NCBI RefSeq assembly: GCF_024733565.1
Contig: NZ_JANIOC010000008.1
Span: 62,001-126,000 of the forward strand
Length of the DNA stretch: 64,000 nucleotides
Origin: Rossellomorea sp. SC111
Lineage (GTDB): Bacteria > Bacillota > Bacilli > Bacillales > Bacillaceae_B
Reading direction: 5' to 3'
This document shows positions 30,698 through 40,738 of this stretch, one piece after another. The notes beneath the pieces are model-generated. The model was given only the letters and a program-made list of their open reading frames with translations, had not been told where the DNA came from and searched no databases. Position 1 is the first letter of the stretch, and each line of letters begins with the position of its first letter. The position numbers and the translations under genes are program-made.

Positions 30698-31510
30698 ATG
30701 GATACCTTACATCATATAAAGACGGTGATCCTTCGATTTTTCAAGGAACGCTTTTTCGATCATTCAGCACAGTTGGCCTATTACTTATTGCTATCTATTT
30801 TTCCATTTTTGATTTTCGTGTTTTCATTGATCAGTTATCTGCCCATATCTGAGACCAATGTGCTGCTGTTGATCAAACCTTTTGCACCTGATAAATCATA
30901 CGCCATCATCCAGGATAATATCGAACGCATTCTATATGACCAAAGAGGGGACGTCTTATCGGTTTCCATTTTCTTTACCTTCTGGCTTTCTTCCATGGCG
31001 ATCCAATCGATGGTACGTTCGTTGAATCAGGCATATAGGATTGAAAGGAAGAAACCCTTTTTAATCGCATTGTTGTATGATTTCTTATTGACGGTCGGTT
31101 TCATGGTCCTTATTTCGTTTTCCCTCATTGTACCTGTTGTCGAGGAATATATCCGTCATGCTCGATTTACAGAAGGCAAAATTAACGGCGAGTGGAGTCA
31201 GGCCTGGGTGATCGGCAAATGGGGATTGAGCTCTGTCTTTATGTTCATTCTCTTTGTCTTTCTCTATATGGTCGTTCCAAGTAAAAGGATATCTCTTCTC
31301 CATGTCATTCCTGGTGCCCTTGTTGCGACATTCGGGTGGCAGGGGGTGTCGTGGCTTTACGGGACTTACGTGAAATTGAATGATTACTCCCAATTTTACG
31401 GTCAGCTGGGGAGCGTCATCACGCTGGTGGTATGGTTTTATATATCTTCAACAATTCTTTTGATCGGGGGCTTGTTGAACGGAAGTGTAGCGGAGAAATC
31501 ATTGAAATAG
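30698..31510 (+). CDS. YihY/virulence factor BrkB family membrane protein
   Basis: Integral membrane protein of 270 residues with about six hydrophobic segments. Family landmarks: FDHSAQLAYYLLLSIFPFLI at the N-terminus, MVPSKRISLLHVIPGALVATFGWQ and GQLGSVITLVVWFYISSTILLIGG-type C-terminal region (parts quoted). This is the YihY/BrkB (UPF0761) family; early annotations as RNase BN are wrong for it. B. subtilis YfkH is the likely counterpart. Start ATG after TAGGAGT. Own terminator. Function unknown. Confidence 0.9.
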   Translation: MDTLHHIKTVILRFFKERFFDHSAQLAYYLLLSIFPFLIFVFSLISYLPISETNVLLLIKPFAPDKSYAIIQDNIERILYDQRGDVLSVSIFFTFWLSSMAIQSMVRSLNQAYRIERKKPFLIALLYDFLLTVGFMVLISFSLIVPVVEEYIRHARFTEGKINGEWSQAWVIGKWGLSSVFMFILFVFLYMVVPSKRISLLHVIPGALVATFGWQGVSWLYGTYVKLNDYSQFYGQLGSVITLVVWFYISSTILLIGGLLNGSVAEKSLK

Positions 31511-31541
31511 AAATCGCTTGGCATCAGTGCCAAGCGATTTC
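31511..31541. terminator. Terminator between YihY and POT transporter
   Basis: AAATCGCTTGGCA/TGCCAAGCGATTT stem around TCAG between convergent genes. Confidence 0.85.
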
Positions 31542-31547
31542 TATTTA

Positions 31548-32939
31548 TTAAAGGTGATTCTCTTCCCGCATCATGACTACCAGCTTCTTCGAAATGGTCA
31601 ATAGCACGATTCCCAATATGATGGCGGCCGCACCTATCACTGTAAATATTTCTAAATATCCGAGAGTGGCGGTAAGGGAAGCGAGTTGACCTGCAAGTAA
31701 GCTTGCCACTCCTATGGCAGCCATCCAAACGCCCATCAGGAGGGAGGCGATCTTCACGGGTGCTACTTTACTGACAAGAGACAAACCGACGGGGGACAGA
31801 AATAATTCTCCCAGTGTGTGAAGCAAATACGTAAAGACGATGAACAATAAATTGGCTTTGACTGTAATATTTTGTTCATCTGACCCGGTTTGCATTACTG
31901 CAGGTATAAGCACCATGAAGCCCAGGCCGAGGAGGATCATCCCGATTCCCATTTTCGTCGTCATATTTAAATCACCCGTTTTCGATCGAGAAAGTCTTAA
32001 CCAGACGCTTGAGAGGATCGGTGCAAGGATGACGATGAATAATGGATTGACGGATTGGAACCATGCAACGGGAATGGTATAACCGTATACATCCCGGTCG
32101 ATGAAGTTTTTCGTATAGAGAGTGAATGAACTCCCCGCCTGTTCAAATCCAGCCCAGAAAAAAACGACGAAGCATGCTAGGATGAGAATGGCTGTCGTAC
32201 GCTGTTTTTCCTTCTTCGTCAAAGGGACATCCCTGTCTTCATTAGCTTCTTCTGCTAATAGTCTATTTGGCTTTAATCCTACTTCCCCTAGATATTTATT
32301 GTTTAAAGTACTAAAGATGATCTGCCCGGTGATCATTCCGATGGAGGATGCAAGGAATGCCCATTTGAATCCATAATGCATCGTTCCGTCCGCCATGGTG
32401 GTGAGGAATAGGTCTTCTGCAAGAAAACCTGCAATAAGAGGAGCGAATAATGCTCCCAGGTTGATGCCCATATAGAATATGGTAAAAGCTGCATCTTTTC
32501 GTTTATCGTTCCTCGGGTATAGCTCTCCTACGAGTGTGGAAATATTCGGTTTGAAAAAACCGTTTCCAAGTACGAGCAGGGCAAGTCCTGCATATAAGCC
32601 GATTTGGGAGTGGGTCAGGAAAATGGTGAAATCTCCACATGCCATGGTGATTCCCCCAATGGTGATCGCCTTTCTCAGCCCGATATATCGATCCGTCAGC
32701 CATCCCCCTAATATAGGGGTGAAGTAAACACTGCCGGTATAAATGCCATAAATGGACAATGCTTTTGCAGGATCGACTCCCAAGCCTCCGCTTACAAAGG
32801 CAGTCGTTAAGTAAAGAACGAGCAGGGCCCTCATTCCATAGTAACTATACCGTTCCCATAATTCTGTAAAGAATAACAGGTATAGACCTTTGGGATGCTT
32901 TTTACCTTGAGGTAAACGGTCTAATGTTGATGAGTTCAC
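31548..32939 (-). CDS. POT family proton-dependent oligopeptide transporter
   Basis: Major-facilitator peptide transporter of 463 residues with about 12-14 membrane segments. POT signatures: FTELWERYSYYGMRALLVLY (E-x-x-E-R-x-Y-Y-G motif), GGWLTDRYIGLRKAITIGG, and PTR2 motif FTIFYMGINLGALFAPLIAG. Imports di- and tripeptides with protons. ATG behind AGGAGTGAT. Similar to DtpT of lactic acid bacteria. No regulatory gene nearby; converges on the YihY gene. Confidence 0.92.
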   Translation of the reverse strand: MNSSTLDRLPQGKKHPKGLYLLFFTELWERYSYYGMRALLVLYLTTAFVSGGLGVDPAKALSIYGIYTGSVYFTPILGGWLTDRYIGLRKAITIGGITMACGDFTIFLTHSQIGLYAGLALLVLGNGFFKPNISTLVGELYPRNDKRKDAAFTIFYMGINLGALFAPLIAGFLAEDLFLTTMADGTMHYGFKWAFLASSIGMITGQIIFSTLNNKYLGEVGLKPNRLLAEEANEDRDVPLTKKEKQRTTAILILACFVVFFWAGFEQAGSSFTLYTKNFIDRDVYGYTIPVAWFQSVNPLFIVILAPILSSVWLRLSRSKTGDLNMTTKMGIGMILLGLGFMVLIPAVMQTGSDEQNITVKANLLFIVFTYLLHTLGELFLSPVGLSLVSKVAPVKIASLLMGVWMAAIGVASLLAGQLASLTATLGYLEIFTVIGAAAIILGIVLLTISKKLVVMMREENHL

Positions 32940-33056
32940 TATATCACTCCTATTTTTATAAAAATAAGTAGGTCTGGCCGAAAACGGAGGGGAGTAAATT
33001 TTTTCCGAATCCTCTCATAGTATTCCCGTTCTTTTCATAGGCATGTACAAAAAGGG

Positions 33057-33305
33057 ATGGTGAGGAAATTGTTTAATGGGTGTATATATTGCGGTCATGC
33101 ATCACTCTCGGAAAACGAATTATATATGAATGAAGGTTATGAAGTAGCAAAATGGAACGGCACTGGACAGCGAGTCGAAGGGGATATGGTCATGTACAGT
33201 TGTGATCATTGTGGATTTCTTCACCCCTTCATTAAGAAGAAACGAAAGAAGTTCGAAAGGGAAGGCATGAAGAAATCCAGGGGCATTCGATGGAATATTC
33301 GGTAA
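33057..33305 (+). CDS. Small zinc-ribbon-like protein (82 aa)
   Basis: An 82-residue protein with two C-x-x-C pairs (CIYC near residue 9 and CDHC near 49) spaced as in a zinc ribbon, followed by a strongly basic tail (IKKKRKKFEREGMKKSRG). The start is uncertain: the ATG at 33057 has GGG immediately before it and the TTG at 33069 has GTGAGG only two bases away. No family is recognised. Could bind nucleic acid through the basic tail (inference). It stands 57 bp before the M42 peptidase gene. Confidence 0.6.
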   Translation: MVRKLFNGCIYCGHASLSENELYMNEGYEVAKWNGTGQRVEGDMVMYSCDHCGFLHPFIKKKRKKFEREGMKKSRGIRWNIR

Positions 33306-33362
33306 ACAGAATTTGTAGTAGTGTTGCAAATGACGGTATAATATGGGAAGGGAGGGAGTCAA

Positions 33363-34418
33363 ATGAATACATATCCAGATACGAAGAAGACCATTCAATT
33401 GATAAAGGAACTTGTAGAAATACCAAGTCCTTCAGGAAACACGAATACGATCATGAATTTTGTGGAGGAATATTTCTCAGACTTACAGGTAGAGATGAAA
33501 AGGAATCGAAAGGGTGCACTCATCATCACCCTGCCTGGTGAAGATACAATGAGGCACCGCATGCTTACGGCACATGTCGATGCATTAGGTGCCATGGTTA
33601 AGGAAATTAAGAGCGATGGACGCTTACGGTTATCCATGATCGGTGGATTCAGATGGAATGCTGTGGAAGGGGAGTACTGCAGGATTGAAACATCTACAGG
33701 CAAAACCTACAGTGGAACCATCCTCATGCATCAAACGTCTGTCCATGTATACAAAAATGCAGGTGAAGCGAAACGGGACGAAACGAATATAGAAGTTCGG
33801 ATCGACGAAAAAGTACGGAATGCTACTGATGTAAGAGAGCTGGGAATAGAAGTAGGGGATTTCGTATCATTTGATCCCCGTGCTGAAATTACAGAAAGCG
33901 GGTTCATAAAATCCCGTCATCTTGATGATAAAGCGAGTGTAGGGATGCTCATGCAGTTAATTCGCCACATTCAATCTGAAGGAATCACGCTTCCTTATAC
34001 GACCCATTTTCTGATTTCGAATAATGAAGAAATCGGTTATGGTGGGAATTCGAATATTCCTGACGAAACGATTGAATATTTGGCCGTCGATATGGGAGCG
34101 ATCGGTGATGGGCAATCCACGGATGAGTTTACCGTATCAATTTGTGCGAAAGATTCAAGTGGACCTTATCATTATGGACTTCGCAAGCATTTAGTCTCAT
34201 TGGCTGAAGAGAATGGGATCGAATATAAAGTGGATATTTATCCTTACTATGGATCGGATGCTTCCGCTGCCATACGGGCAGGGTTTGATATTGTCCATGG
34301 ATTGATTGGGGCAGGGATCGATGCATCTCATGCTTACGAACGCACCCACGAATCCTCCATTCTTCACACAGAAAATTTACTATGGCATTATGTTCAATCC
34401 AAGATGGTCATTGAATGA
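33363..34418 (+). CDS. M42 family metallopeptidase (aminopeptidase)
   Basis: Cobalt/zinc-dependent aminopeptidase of 351 residues, cytoplasmic. Ligand motifs: TAHVDALGAMV (His-x-Asp), HLDDKASVGML (bridging Asp), SNNEEIGYGGNS (catalytic Glu pair), VDMGAIG (Asp) and the C-terminal DASHAYERTH (His). All five metal positions are present, so it should be active. Similar to glutamyl aminopeptidase/deblocking aminopeptidase relatives (FrvX, YsdC). ATG after GGGAGGGAG. Confidence 0.92.
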   Translation: MNTYPDTKKTIQLIKELVEIPSPSGNTNTIMNFVEEYFSDLQVEMKRNRKGALIITLPGEDTMRHRMLTAHVDALGAMVKEIKSDGRLRLSMIGGFRWNAVEGEYCRIETSTGKTYSGTILMHQTSVHVYKNAGEAKRDETNIEVRIDEKVRNATDVRELGIEVGDFVSFDPRAEITESGFIKSRHLDDKASVGMLMQLIRHIQSEGITLPYTTHFLISNNEEIGYGGNSNIPDETIEYLAVDMGAIGDGQSTDEFTVSICAKDSSGPYHYGLRKHLVSLAEENGIEYKVDIYPYYGSDASAAIRAGFDIVHGLIGAGIDASHAYERTHESSILHTENLLWHYVQSKMVIE

Positions 34419-34423
34419 TCAAG

Positions 34424-34468
34424 ACGTCTTCCATTACCTTTTTTATAGGTGATGGAGGACTTTTTTTT
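34424..34468 (+). terminator. Terminator of M42 peptidase gene
   Basis: GTCTTCCATTACCT pairs with AGGTGATGGAGGAC (two wobble pairs), then T8. Confidence 0.85.
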
Positions 34469-34606
34469 GTTTCATCTAAAATTAATAGGGGTATGGTGAC
34501 ATTTGTGTGAGAAAAATTTGTTTTGACTTTAGGAGGTATTTCTCTTATCAAAGTTAAGATGATAAGATAAAATATAAACACTATTAACTTAAAATGAGGT
34601 AAAAGA

Positions 34607-36082
34607 ATGATTACATATAATCTGTTAGAGAGCATTAAATTAAAAACGGTATATGGTGAACTTCCTTCTGAGATAACTGATATTCACGTCGATTCAAGAA
34701 AAGTGACAGAAGGTACGATGTTTGTATGTACGAGAGGTTACACAGTGGATGGGCATGATTTCGCAGCAATGGCCGTAGAAAAAGGGGCGACCCTAATCGT
34801 GGCTGAAAAGCAGCTTGATATTGATCTAAGTAAGGCGGCATTAGTCGTAGTAAAAGATACATTCAAAGCTTTGGCTCAATTATCGAATAAATATTATGGT
34901 TATCCTTCTCAGAAGCTCACTGTGTTCGGTGTGACGGGTACAAACGGAAAGACGACGGTCAGTAATCTGATCCATTCCATCCTTAAACGTGCCGGTCAGA
35001 GTTCGGCTTTATCCGGAACGATCGGGTTTAACCTGGATGGTGAATTGCTTCCCAGTGAAAATACGACATGTGATAATTTAACGAATCAGCAGATGATGCA
35101 AAGTGCCCTGGATCGGAAGATTGAAAACTTCACCCTTGAAGTATCTTCCCACGGACTGGCCCTCGGCAGATTATGGGGAATCGACTTTGATGTTGTAGCA
35201 TTTACAAACTTAAGTCATGATCACTTGGATTATCATGGGACGATGGAGCATTACGGATATGCAAAAGGTCTTTTATTCTCCCAGTTGGGGCAGGACCTTC
35301 AACATCCAAAGTATGTCATCCTAAATGCTGATGATGAATGGTATCACCGATACAGCTACATGACCCCACATGAAGTCATCAGTTACGGACTTGACGCTCA
35401 TGCAGACTTCAAGGCTGTGGATATTGAATATTTCAATGATATGACTAAGTTCACATTGAATTCACCGGATGGGAGCTTTGAGGTGGAAATGAAGCTCTTG
35501 GGGAAATTCAATGTCTATAATGTACTGACTGCCATGGCATGCCTGTATGCAAGGGGGATGGAAATCACAAGACTCATTGAAATCATCCGTGACCTGCCAC
35601 CGGTGAATGGGCGAATGGAAAAGGTTGATATGAAGGCACCGCTTTCGGTGTACATTGATTACGCCCATACACCTGATGCCATTGAAAATGCCATTCAATC
35701 CGTCCTTCCGTTCAAGGAGAATAAAATTATCTTCCTGGTCGGTACAGGTGGAAACCGTGATAAGACCAAACGTCCGACAATGGCCGAAAAAGCATCACTT
35801 GCAGACTATGTCATCCTGACGACGGATGACCCAAGGTATGAGGAATACGATAGCATCCTGAACGATCTGGAAAAAGGCATGCAGCATGAACATTATGCCC
35901 TCATCGGGGATCGTGCTGAAGCCGTTAAACATGCCATCCGAGTAAGTGAACCCGGAGATATCATCATCTTCGCAGGAAAAGGACATGAGGATTATCAAAT
36001 CATCGAAAATACAAAATATCCCCACAGTGATAAGCAGATTGCAACGGAAGAAAGCAATCTGAAGTACGGGATAACAGAATAA
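34607..36082 (+). CDS. murE: MurE-like UDP-MurNAc-tripeptide ligase (stand-alone paralogue)
   Basis: ATP-dependent Mur ligase of 491 residues: N-terminal UDP-binding domain (DIHVDSRKVTEGTMFVCTRG), ATPase P-loop GVTGTNGKTTVSNLI near 105-119, DNLTNQQM and EVSSHGLALGRL, the HDHLDYHGTMEHY region with carbamoylated-Lys segment YAKG, central DYAHTPDAIEN and C-terminal domain GTGGNRDKTKRP. The specificity loop reads DDPR where canonical B. subtilis/E. coli MurE has DNPR; the Arg that contacts meso-diaminopimelate is kept. The gene lies alone between terminators rather than in the division/cell-wall cluster, so it is probably a second copy. Its cellular role is inference. Confidence 0.88.
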   Translation: MITYNLLESIKLKTVYGELPSEITDIHVDSRKVTEGTMFVCTRGYTVDGHDFAAMAVEKGATLIVAEKQLDIDLSKAALVVVKDTFKALAQLSNKYYGYPSQKLTVFGVTGTNGKTTVSNLIHSILKRAGQSSALSGTIGFNLDGELLPSENTTCDNLTNQQMMQSALDRKIENFTLEVSSHGLALGRLWGIDFDVVAFTNLSHDHLDYHGTMEHYGYAKGLLFSQLGQDLQHPKYVILNADDEWYHRYSYMTPHEVISYGLDAHADFKAVDIEYFNDMTKFTLNSPDGSFEVEMKLLGKFNVYNVLTAMACLYARGMEITRLIEIIRDLPPVNGRMEKVDMKAPLSVYIDYAHTPDAIENAIQSVLPFKENKIIFLVGTGGNRDKTKRPTMAEKASLADYVILTTDDPRYEEYDSILNDLEKGMQHEHYALIGDRAEAVKHAIRVSEPGDIIIFAGKGHEDYQIIENTKYPHSDKQIATEESNLKYGITE

Positions 36083-36096
36083 TCTCTCCAGGAACA

Positions 36097-36131
36097 GACC
36101 AATACGCCAAATGTTGGTCTGTTTTTTTTTG
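36097..36131 (+). terminator. Terminator of murE-like gene
   Basis: CAGACCAA/TTGGTCTG stem with an 11-base loop and a long T-run. Confidence 0.85.
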
Positions 36132-36193
36132 ATGAGGATAGACGGAATTCACAATCTTTGGTAAATTTAAAGTACACATTAAAAGATGAAAGA

Positions 36194-37246
36194 ATGAAGC
36201 ATATGAAGTTTTCGTTATATTTAAATGATTATGAAACAGAAAAATTGTTTTCCACTTTGAGATGGCTGTTTGTCCTGATCGCCACGCTCATCTTTTACAT
36301 ACCTCCATTTTCAGAAAATATTACAACGAACAAAACGGTTTTTCCTTATTTATTGGTATCAGGAGTCATTTATATGCTGGTGACTCAAATTGCATTGATA
36401 CAGGCTCGGGAGGACAAGCACAGTCTTCAATTCATACTGAAGGCGGGTATCGTCTTTGATTTTCTGGCGCTGATTTGGCTGATGGTCCTATCACAAGGAA
36501 TACATAGTCCGCTATATCCGATATCCATTTTATTCGTGATGCACGCGACGATCTACTGGAGGACGAAGGGTGCACTCGTCTCCCTGTCTGTATTCAGTGT
36601 AAGCTATGCTGTGATGGGATTTATGACAGACGATATCCTTCTATTTCAGCATTATTTCACTTTGACCTCCAACTTGTTCTTTCTATGGATCATAGGGTTG
36701 TTCGGGGCGTTAATCATGTTAAGAGAGCGGGCTCAATATGTCCAAAAAGAAGCTTACCATCACCTTGCCCATAAGGACTATTTATCAGGATTGTTGAATC
36801 ATCGTTCGTTTCAGGAAAGGTTCAGAAGCAAACTGGAAGAGAAAGAATCCTTCATCCTATTATTGGGAGATATAGATGATTTCAAAAAGGTGAATGATGA
36901 ATATGGCCATTTAACAGGGGATGACGTCATTCGGAAGACAGGCGGAGTGTTTCGTTTCCATGCAGAAGCATACAATGGGCAGGCGTTCAGATATGGTGGG
37001 GAGGAATTTGTCTTTATCTTACCTACTATGGATGAGCGTATCATCCAACGGTTCCTGCAGGAATTATACAGACAGTTAGCCAAATTGGAGCCAATTGCCA
37101 TCTCCATGAGCTTCGGTCAGTCTCAATCAACGGAAACCCTGGAACCTGAAAGACTGATTGCACTTGCTGATGAGCGCCTGTATCATGCCAAGATATCAGG
37201 GAAAGGGAGAACCTGTCTGGCAAATGATACACTGATCGTACCTTGA
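36194..37246 (+). CDS. Diguanylate cyclase (GGDEF) with N-terminal membrane region
   Basis: Membrane-bound GGDEF protein, about 350 residues. Residues 15-175 hold five or six hydrophobic segments (5TM-like sensor region); the catalytic domain follows a short linker: DYLSGLLNHRSF, LGDIDDFKKVNDEYGHLTGD (Mg2+ site), and the active-site loop GGEEF at 268-272. The usual RxxD inhibitory site is not seen five residues before the loop. Start uncertain: ATG 36194 or 36203, both with weak sites; the frame continues upstream to a TTG at 36158. Makes c-di-GMP; an EAL protein is encoded 4 kb away. Confidence 0.9.
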   Translation: MKHMKFSLYLNDYETEKLFSTLRWLFVLIATLIFYIPPFSENITTNKTVFPYLLVSGVIYMLVTQIALIQAREDKHSLQFILKAGIVFDFLALIWLMVLSQGIHSPLYPISILFVMHATIYWRTKGALVSLSVFSVSYAVMGFMTDDILLFQHYFTLTSNLFFLWIIGLFGALIMLRERAQYVQKEAYHHLAHKDYLSGLLNHRSFQERFRSKLEEKESFILLLGDIDDFKKVNDEYGHLTGDDVIRKTGGVFRFHAEAYNGQAFRYGGEEFVFILPTMDERIIQRFLQELYRQLAKLEPIAISMSFGQSQSTETLEPERLIALADERLYHAKISGKGRTCLANDTLIVP

Positions 37247-37268
37247 GACTTATCAACCTATAACGAAA

Positions 37269-37302
37269 AAGAAGCCATCCGGCAGAGGATGGCTTCTTTC
37301 TT
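37269..37302. terminator. Terminator between GGDEF gene and nupC
   Basis: AGAAGCCATCC/GGATGGCTTCT stem with a GGCAGA loop and T-run; convergent genes. Confidence 0.88.
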
Positions 37303-37313
37303 AAAACTGTGAA

Positions 37314-38531
37314 TTAAATGAACATCCCGGCAATGGCTGCACTTAATAATGAAGCAAGGGCACCTGCAGCGACTGCTCTTAATCCTAAACGGGCAATATC
37401 TCCTCTGCGGTTTGGTGCGAGATTCCCAAGTCCGCCGAGTAATATCCCCAGGGAAGAAAGATTCGCAAATCCACAGAGGGCGAATGAAATGATCGCAACG
37501 GTTTTATCGGATAGGTTTCCGATTTCCGGTGCAAAAGCTGAATACGCTACAAATTCATTAATGACAAGTTTCTGCCCAATGAAGTTTCCTGCTGTAACGG
37601 CTTCATGCCATGGTACACCGATCGCAAACGCGAGAGGTGCAAATACATAACCAAGAATAAGCTGAAGTGAAAGGCTGTCGAATCCGAACCATCCGCCTAC
37701 TAATCCAAGTAATCCATTGATCATGGCGACAAGAGCGATGAATGCAAGTAGCATAGCACCAATATTTAAAGCCAGTTGCAGTCCGACGCTTGCACCATTG
37801 GCTGCAGCATCGATCACGTTGGCAGATTCCGAATCCGCTTCCATTTCAAACGCTTCAGGTTCGGGAGAATCATCTGTTTCAGGCACAAATAACTTGGCCA
37901 TGACAAGACCTGCAGGAGCAGCCATGAAGCTTGCAGCAAGTAAGTATTCCAGTGGAACCCCTAAAAGAGAATAACCAACAAGGACAGATCCGGCTACGGA
38001 TGCCAATCCGCCTGTCATGACGGCGAAAAGTTCAGATTCAGTCATTTTTGCTAAGAAAGGTCTTACGACTAATGGTGCTTCCGTTTGTCCGACAAAAATA
38101 TTCGCTGCGGCAGACAATGATTCCGCTTTCCTTGTTCCCAACAGTTTAGACAAACCGCCGCCTAAAATCTTGATGAAAAATTGCATGATTTTAAGATAAT
38201 AAAGAACTGAAATTAAAGCTGAGAAGAAAATAACGACTGGAAGTACATTGAATGCAAAAATGAACGCTATATTTGATTCTTCAGTGTAAAGTCCTCCAAA
38301 TAGGAAAGTGATCCCCTCGTTGGAATAATTGATGATGGCGTTCACCACTTCGGTCAATCCTTTAAGTGCCCCTTGTCCCCAAGACGTCTTTAACACGATA
38401 AAAGCGAAAAATAACTGTATGGCAAGCCCACCAAGGACTGTTCTTAAATTAACCCGCTTTTTGTTTTTAGAAAATGCAAACGCAATTCCCATAACGACAA
38501 TGATACCCAAAATACCCCATAAATATTGCAC
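37314..38531 (-). CDS. nupC: NupC-type concentrative nucleoside transporter
   Basis: CNT family nucleoside/proton or Na+ symporter, 405 residues, about 8-10 membrane segments. Family motifs: FGGLYTEESNIAFIFAFNVLP, FVGQTEAPLVVRP (substrate-binding G-Q-x-E-A-P) and EFVAYSAFAPEIGNLSDKTV-type C-terminal S-E-x-x-x-x-A region. Start GTG 38531 is preferred because GAGGTGA lies five bases upstream; the GTG at 38540 is inside that site. Paralogues in B. subtilis are NupC, NupG and YutK; which of these it is cannot be decided. Upstream region holds TCAGACGTCTGA (38598-38609), a 12-bp palindrome. Confidence 0.92.
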   Translation of the reverse strand: MQYLWGILGIIVVMGIAFAFSKNKKRVNLRTVLGGLAIQLFFAFIVLKTSWGQGALKGLTEVVNAIINYSNEGITFLFGGLYTEESNIAFIFAFNVLPVVIFFSALISVLYYLKIMQFFIKILGGGLSKLLGTRKAESLSAAANIFVGQTEAPLVVRPFLAKMTESELFAVMTGGLASVAGSVLVGYSLLGVPLEYLLAASFMAAPAGLVMAKLFVPETDDSPEPEAFEMEADSESANVIDAAANGASVGLQLALNIGAMLLAFIALVAMINGLLGLVGGWFGFDSLSLQLILGYVFAPLAFAIGVPWHEAVTAGNFIGQKLVINEFVAYSAFAPEIGNLSDKTVAIISFALCGFANLSSLGILLGGLGNLAPNRRGDIARLGLRAVAAGALASLLSAAIAGMFI

Positions 38532-38702
38532 TTCTTTCACCTCTTCGATAAGTATGATTGAAACTTGATGCTTTCGGATTTTTATTTTACAATTCTTTCA
38601 GACGTCTGACAACCTACAATTGCAAGATTTGTCGAAAGTTGTACGGACAACAACGTCAATAGTATGCGCAAATACAGCGTTTTCATGAAAGGGGATACAA
38701 TA

Positions 38703-38936
38703 ATGAAGATCAGAAAAAATTTTTTGGAAGGCTTGGAACAAAAAGTATATATATATGAAAACAAGAAAGAAGAGTTCATTCTAATCGCTGTACCGGCAAT
38801 CGAATGGTCGTACTCATTCTTTTATCAGGATGAAGAAATCCAATCAAAATTGTTCCATTCATTAACGGAAAGGATCCCACACGAAACAGCTGAAACGTTA
38901 AGTTCACGAATTGTCCAATGGACGACTGAGATGTAA
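38703..38936 (+). CDS. Hypothetical 77-aa protein, possibly YueH-like
   Basis: Small soluble protein of 77 residues, start ATG 38703 with GAAAGGGG nine bases upstream; an upstream in-frame ATG at 38664 is unsupported. The sequence MKIRKNFLEGLEQKVYIYEN then ILIAVPAIEWSYSF resembles, as far as I can recall, the YueH-like family, but this is not certain. Predicted alpha/beta. Located between divergent nupC and prfC. Function unknown. Confidence 0.6.
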   Translation: MKIRKNFLEGLEQKVYIYENKKEEFILIAVPAIEWSYSFFYQDEEIQSKLFHSLTERIPHETAETLSSRIVQWTTEM

Positions 38937-39066
38937 GAAATGTTTAACCCGGTACTAATTATTGCTGAAAGCAGTAAACAGTGGCTTCTTGTTCCATTCT
39001 TTGTTGCATTGTTACTTTAGAACGAATATGATGAGAAAGTGAGAATGACGAGAAAGGATTTTATGA

Positions 39067-40635
39067 ATGAAAATAGACTTTATACAGGAAGTTCAGTCAA
39101 GACGGACTTTCGCCATCATTTCCCACCCGGATGCTGGGAAAACAACCTTAACGGAACAGCTTCTATTATTCGGAGGTGCGATTCGCGCCGCTGGAACAGT
39201 AAAAGGAAAGAAATCAGGTAAGTTTGCAACATCTGACTGGATGGAAATCGAGAAGCAGAGAGGGATCTCTGTGACTTCTTCTGTCATGGCCTTCGATTAT
39301 GATGATTACAGGGTGAATATTCTGGATACACCGGGTCACCAAGACTTCTCCGAAGACACTTATAGAACATTGATGGCAGTTGACAGCGCTGTGATGATCA
39401 TCGATTCAGCGAAAGGGATCGAGGCACAAACCTTGAAACTATTCAAAGTTTGTCGAATGAGAGGGATTCCGATCTTCACCTTCATCAATAAGCTTGATCG
39501 CCAAGGGCGTGAACCACTTGAGTTATTGGAAGAACTTGAAGAAGTATTGGGAATCCAATCGTATCCAATGAATTGGCCGATAGGGATGGGGAAAGAATTC
39601 TTAGGAATCTATGATCGCTTCCATAATCGCATCGAGCAATTTCGAGTAGAGGAAGATGATCGCTTTATTCCATTAAATGATGAAGGTGAAATTGAGGGAG
39701 AACATCCTCTTAAAGAAAGCAATCTATATAATCAAACTCTTGAAGATGTTTTGTTGCTGAATGAAGCTGGAAACCAGTTTTCACGTGAACGCATAGCGAA
39801 TGGGGAGTTGTCTCCGGTCTTTTTCGGAAGTGCATTAACGAATTTCGGTGTACAAACATTCCTTGAAACATACTTACAGTTTGCTCCATCTCCACAGCCA
39901 AGGAATTCCGATGCGGGAGAGATCGAGCCGACAGCAGAGGATTTCTCCGGGTTTGTATTTAAGATTCAAGCCAATATGAATCCAGCTCACCGGGATCGGA
40001 TTGCATTTGTCCGCATTTGCTCAGGTCAATTCGAAAGAGGAATGACGGTGAATCTTTCCCGTACAGGAAAGTCCATTAAACTTGCGCAATCGACTCAATT
40101 TCTTGCAGATGACCGGAGTACGGTGAATGAAGCGGTCAGTGGGGATATCATCGGGGTTTATGACACGGGTACCTATCAAATCGGTGATACACTCGTCCAG
40201 GGGAAGCAAGGCTTTCAGTATGAAAAGCTGCCTCAATTCACGCCTGAACTTTTTGTCCGGGTCACAGCCAAGAACGTGATGAAGCAGAAGCACTTCCAAA
40301 AAGGGATCCTTCAGCTTGTCCAAGAAGGAGCCATTCAATACTATAAGACACGTACCGAAGACATCATTCTAGGGGCAGTTGGTCAACTTCAGTTTGAAGT
40401 ATTTGAGCATAGAATGAAGAATGAGTACAACGTGGATGTAAAAATGGAACCGATCGGGTCTAAGATTGCACGGTGGATTGAAAACGAAGAAGATGTCAAG
40501 GAGTCCATGTCCAGCTCCAGGAGCATGCTGGTCAAAGATCGACATGAGAATCTTGTCTTCCTTTTCGAGAACGATTTTGCCATGAGATGGTTCAATGATA
40601 AAAATCCGGATATACGATTATATAGTTTAATGTAA
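39067..40635 (+). CDS. prfC: Peptide chain release factor 3 (RF3)
   Basis: Translational GTPase of 522 residues that recycles RF1/RF2 after termination. G1 [16 protein letters not shown] near residue 18, G2/switch [13 protein letters not shown]3 [13 protein letters not shown]4 [12 protein letters not shown], and the RF3-specific C-terminal domain ([21 protein letters not shown]). Distinguished from EF-G by length and by the [20 protein letters not shown] block. ATG 39067 with GAAAGGA upstream. B. subtilis lacks prfC, whereas several other Bacillaceae have it. Own terminator. Confidence 0.96.
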   Translation: MKIDFIQEVQSRRTFAIISHPDAGKTTLTEQLLLFGGAIRAAGTVKGKKSGKFATSDWMEIEKQRGISVTSSVMAFDYDDYRVNILDTPGHQDFSEDTYRTLMAVDSAVMIIDSAKGIEAQTLKLFKVCRMRGIPIFTFINKLDRQGREPLELLEELEEVLGIQSYPMNWPIGMGKEFLGIYDRFHNRIEQFRVEEDDRFIPLNDEGEIEGEHPLKESNLYNQTLEDVLLLNEAGNQFSRERIANGELSPVFFGSALTNFGVQTFLETYLQFAPSPQPRNSDAGEIEPTAEDFSGFVFKIQANMNPAHRDRIAFVRICSGQFERGMTVNLSRTGKSIKLAQSTQFLADDRSTVNEAVSGDIIGVYDTGTYQIGDTLVQGKQGFQYEKLPQFTPELFVRVTAKNVMKQKHFQKGILQLVQEGAIQYYKTRTEDIILGAVGQLQFEVFEHRMKNEYNVDVKMEPIGSKIARWIENEEDVKESMSSSRSMLVKDRHENLVFLFENDFAMRWFNDKNPDIRLYSLM

Positions 40636-40643
40636 GGACACTT

Positions 40644-40676
40644 AGCACTTCTCCTAATACTGGAGGAGTGCTTTTT
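40644..40676 (+). terminator. Terminator of prfC
   Basis: AGCACTTCTCC pairs with GGAGGAGTGCT, followed by T5. Confidence 0.85.
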
Positions 40677-40738
40677 CCATTTAATAAAGTTTTTCTCCCT
40701 GTGTTGCATTTAAATTAGCGAGTGCTGACTACCACTCC

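Noticed and set aside
38598-38609. TCAGACGTCTGA as a defined operator of nupC
   Set aside because: A 12-bp palindrome alone, with no match to a regulator I can name; mentioned in the nupC entry only.
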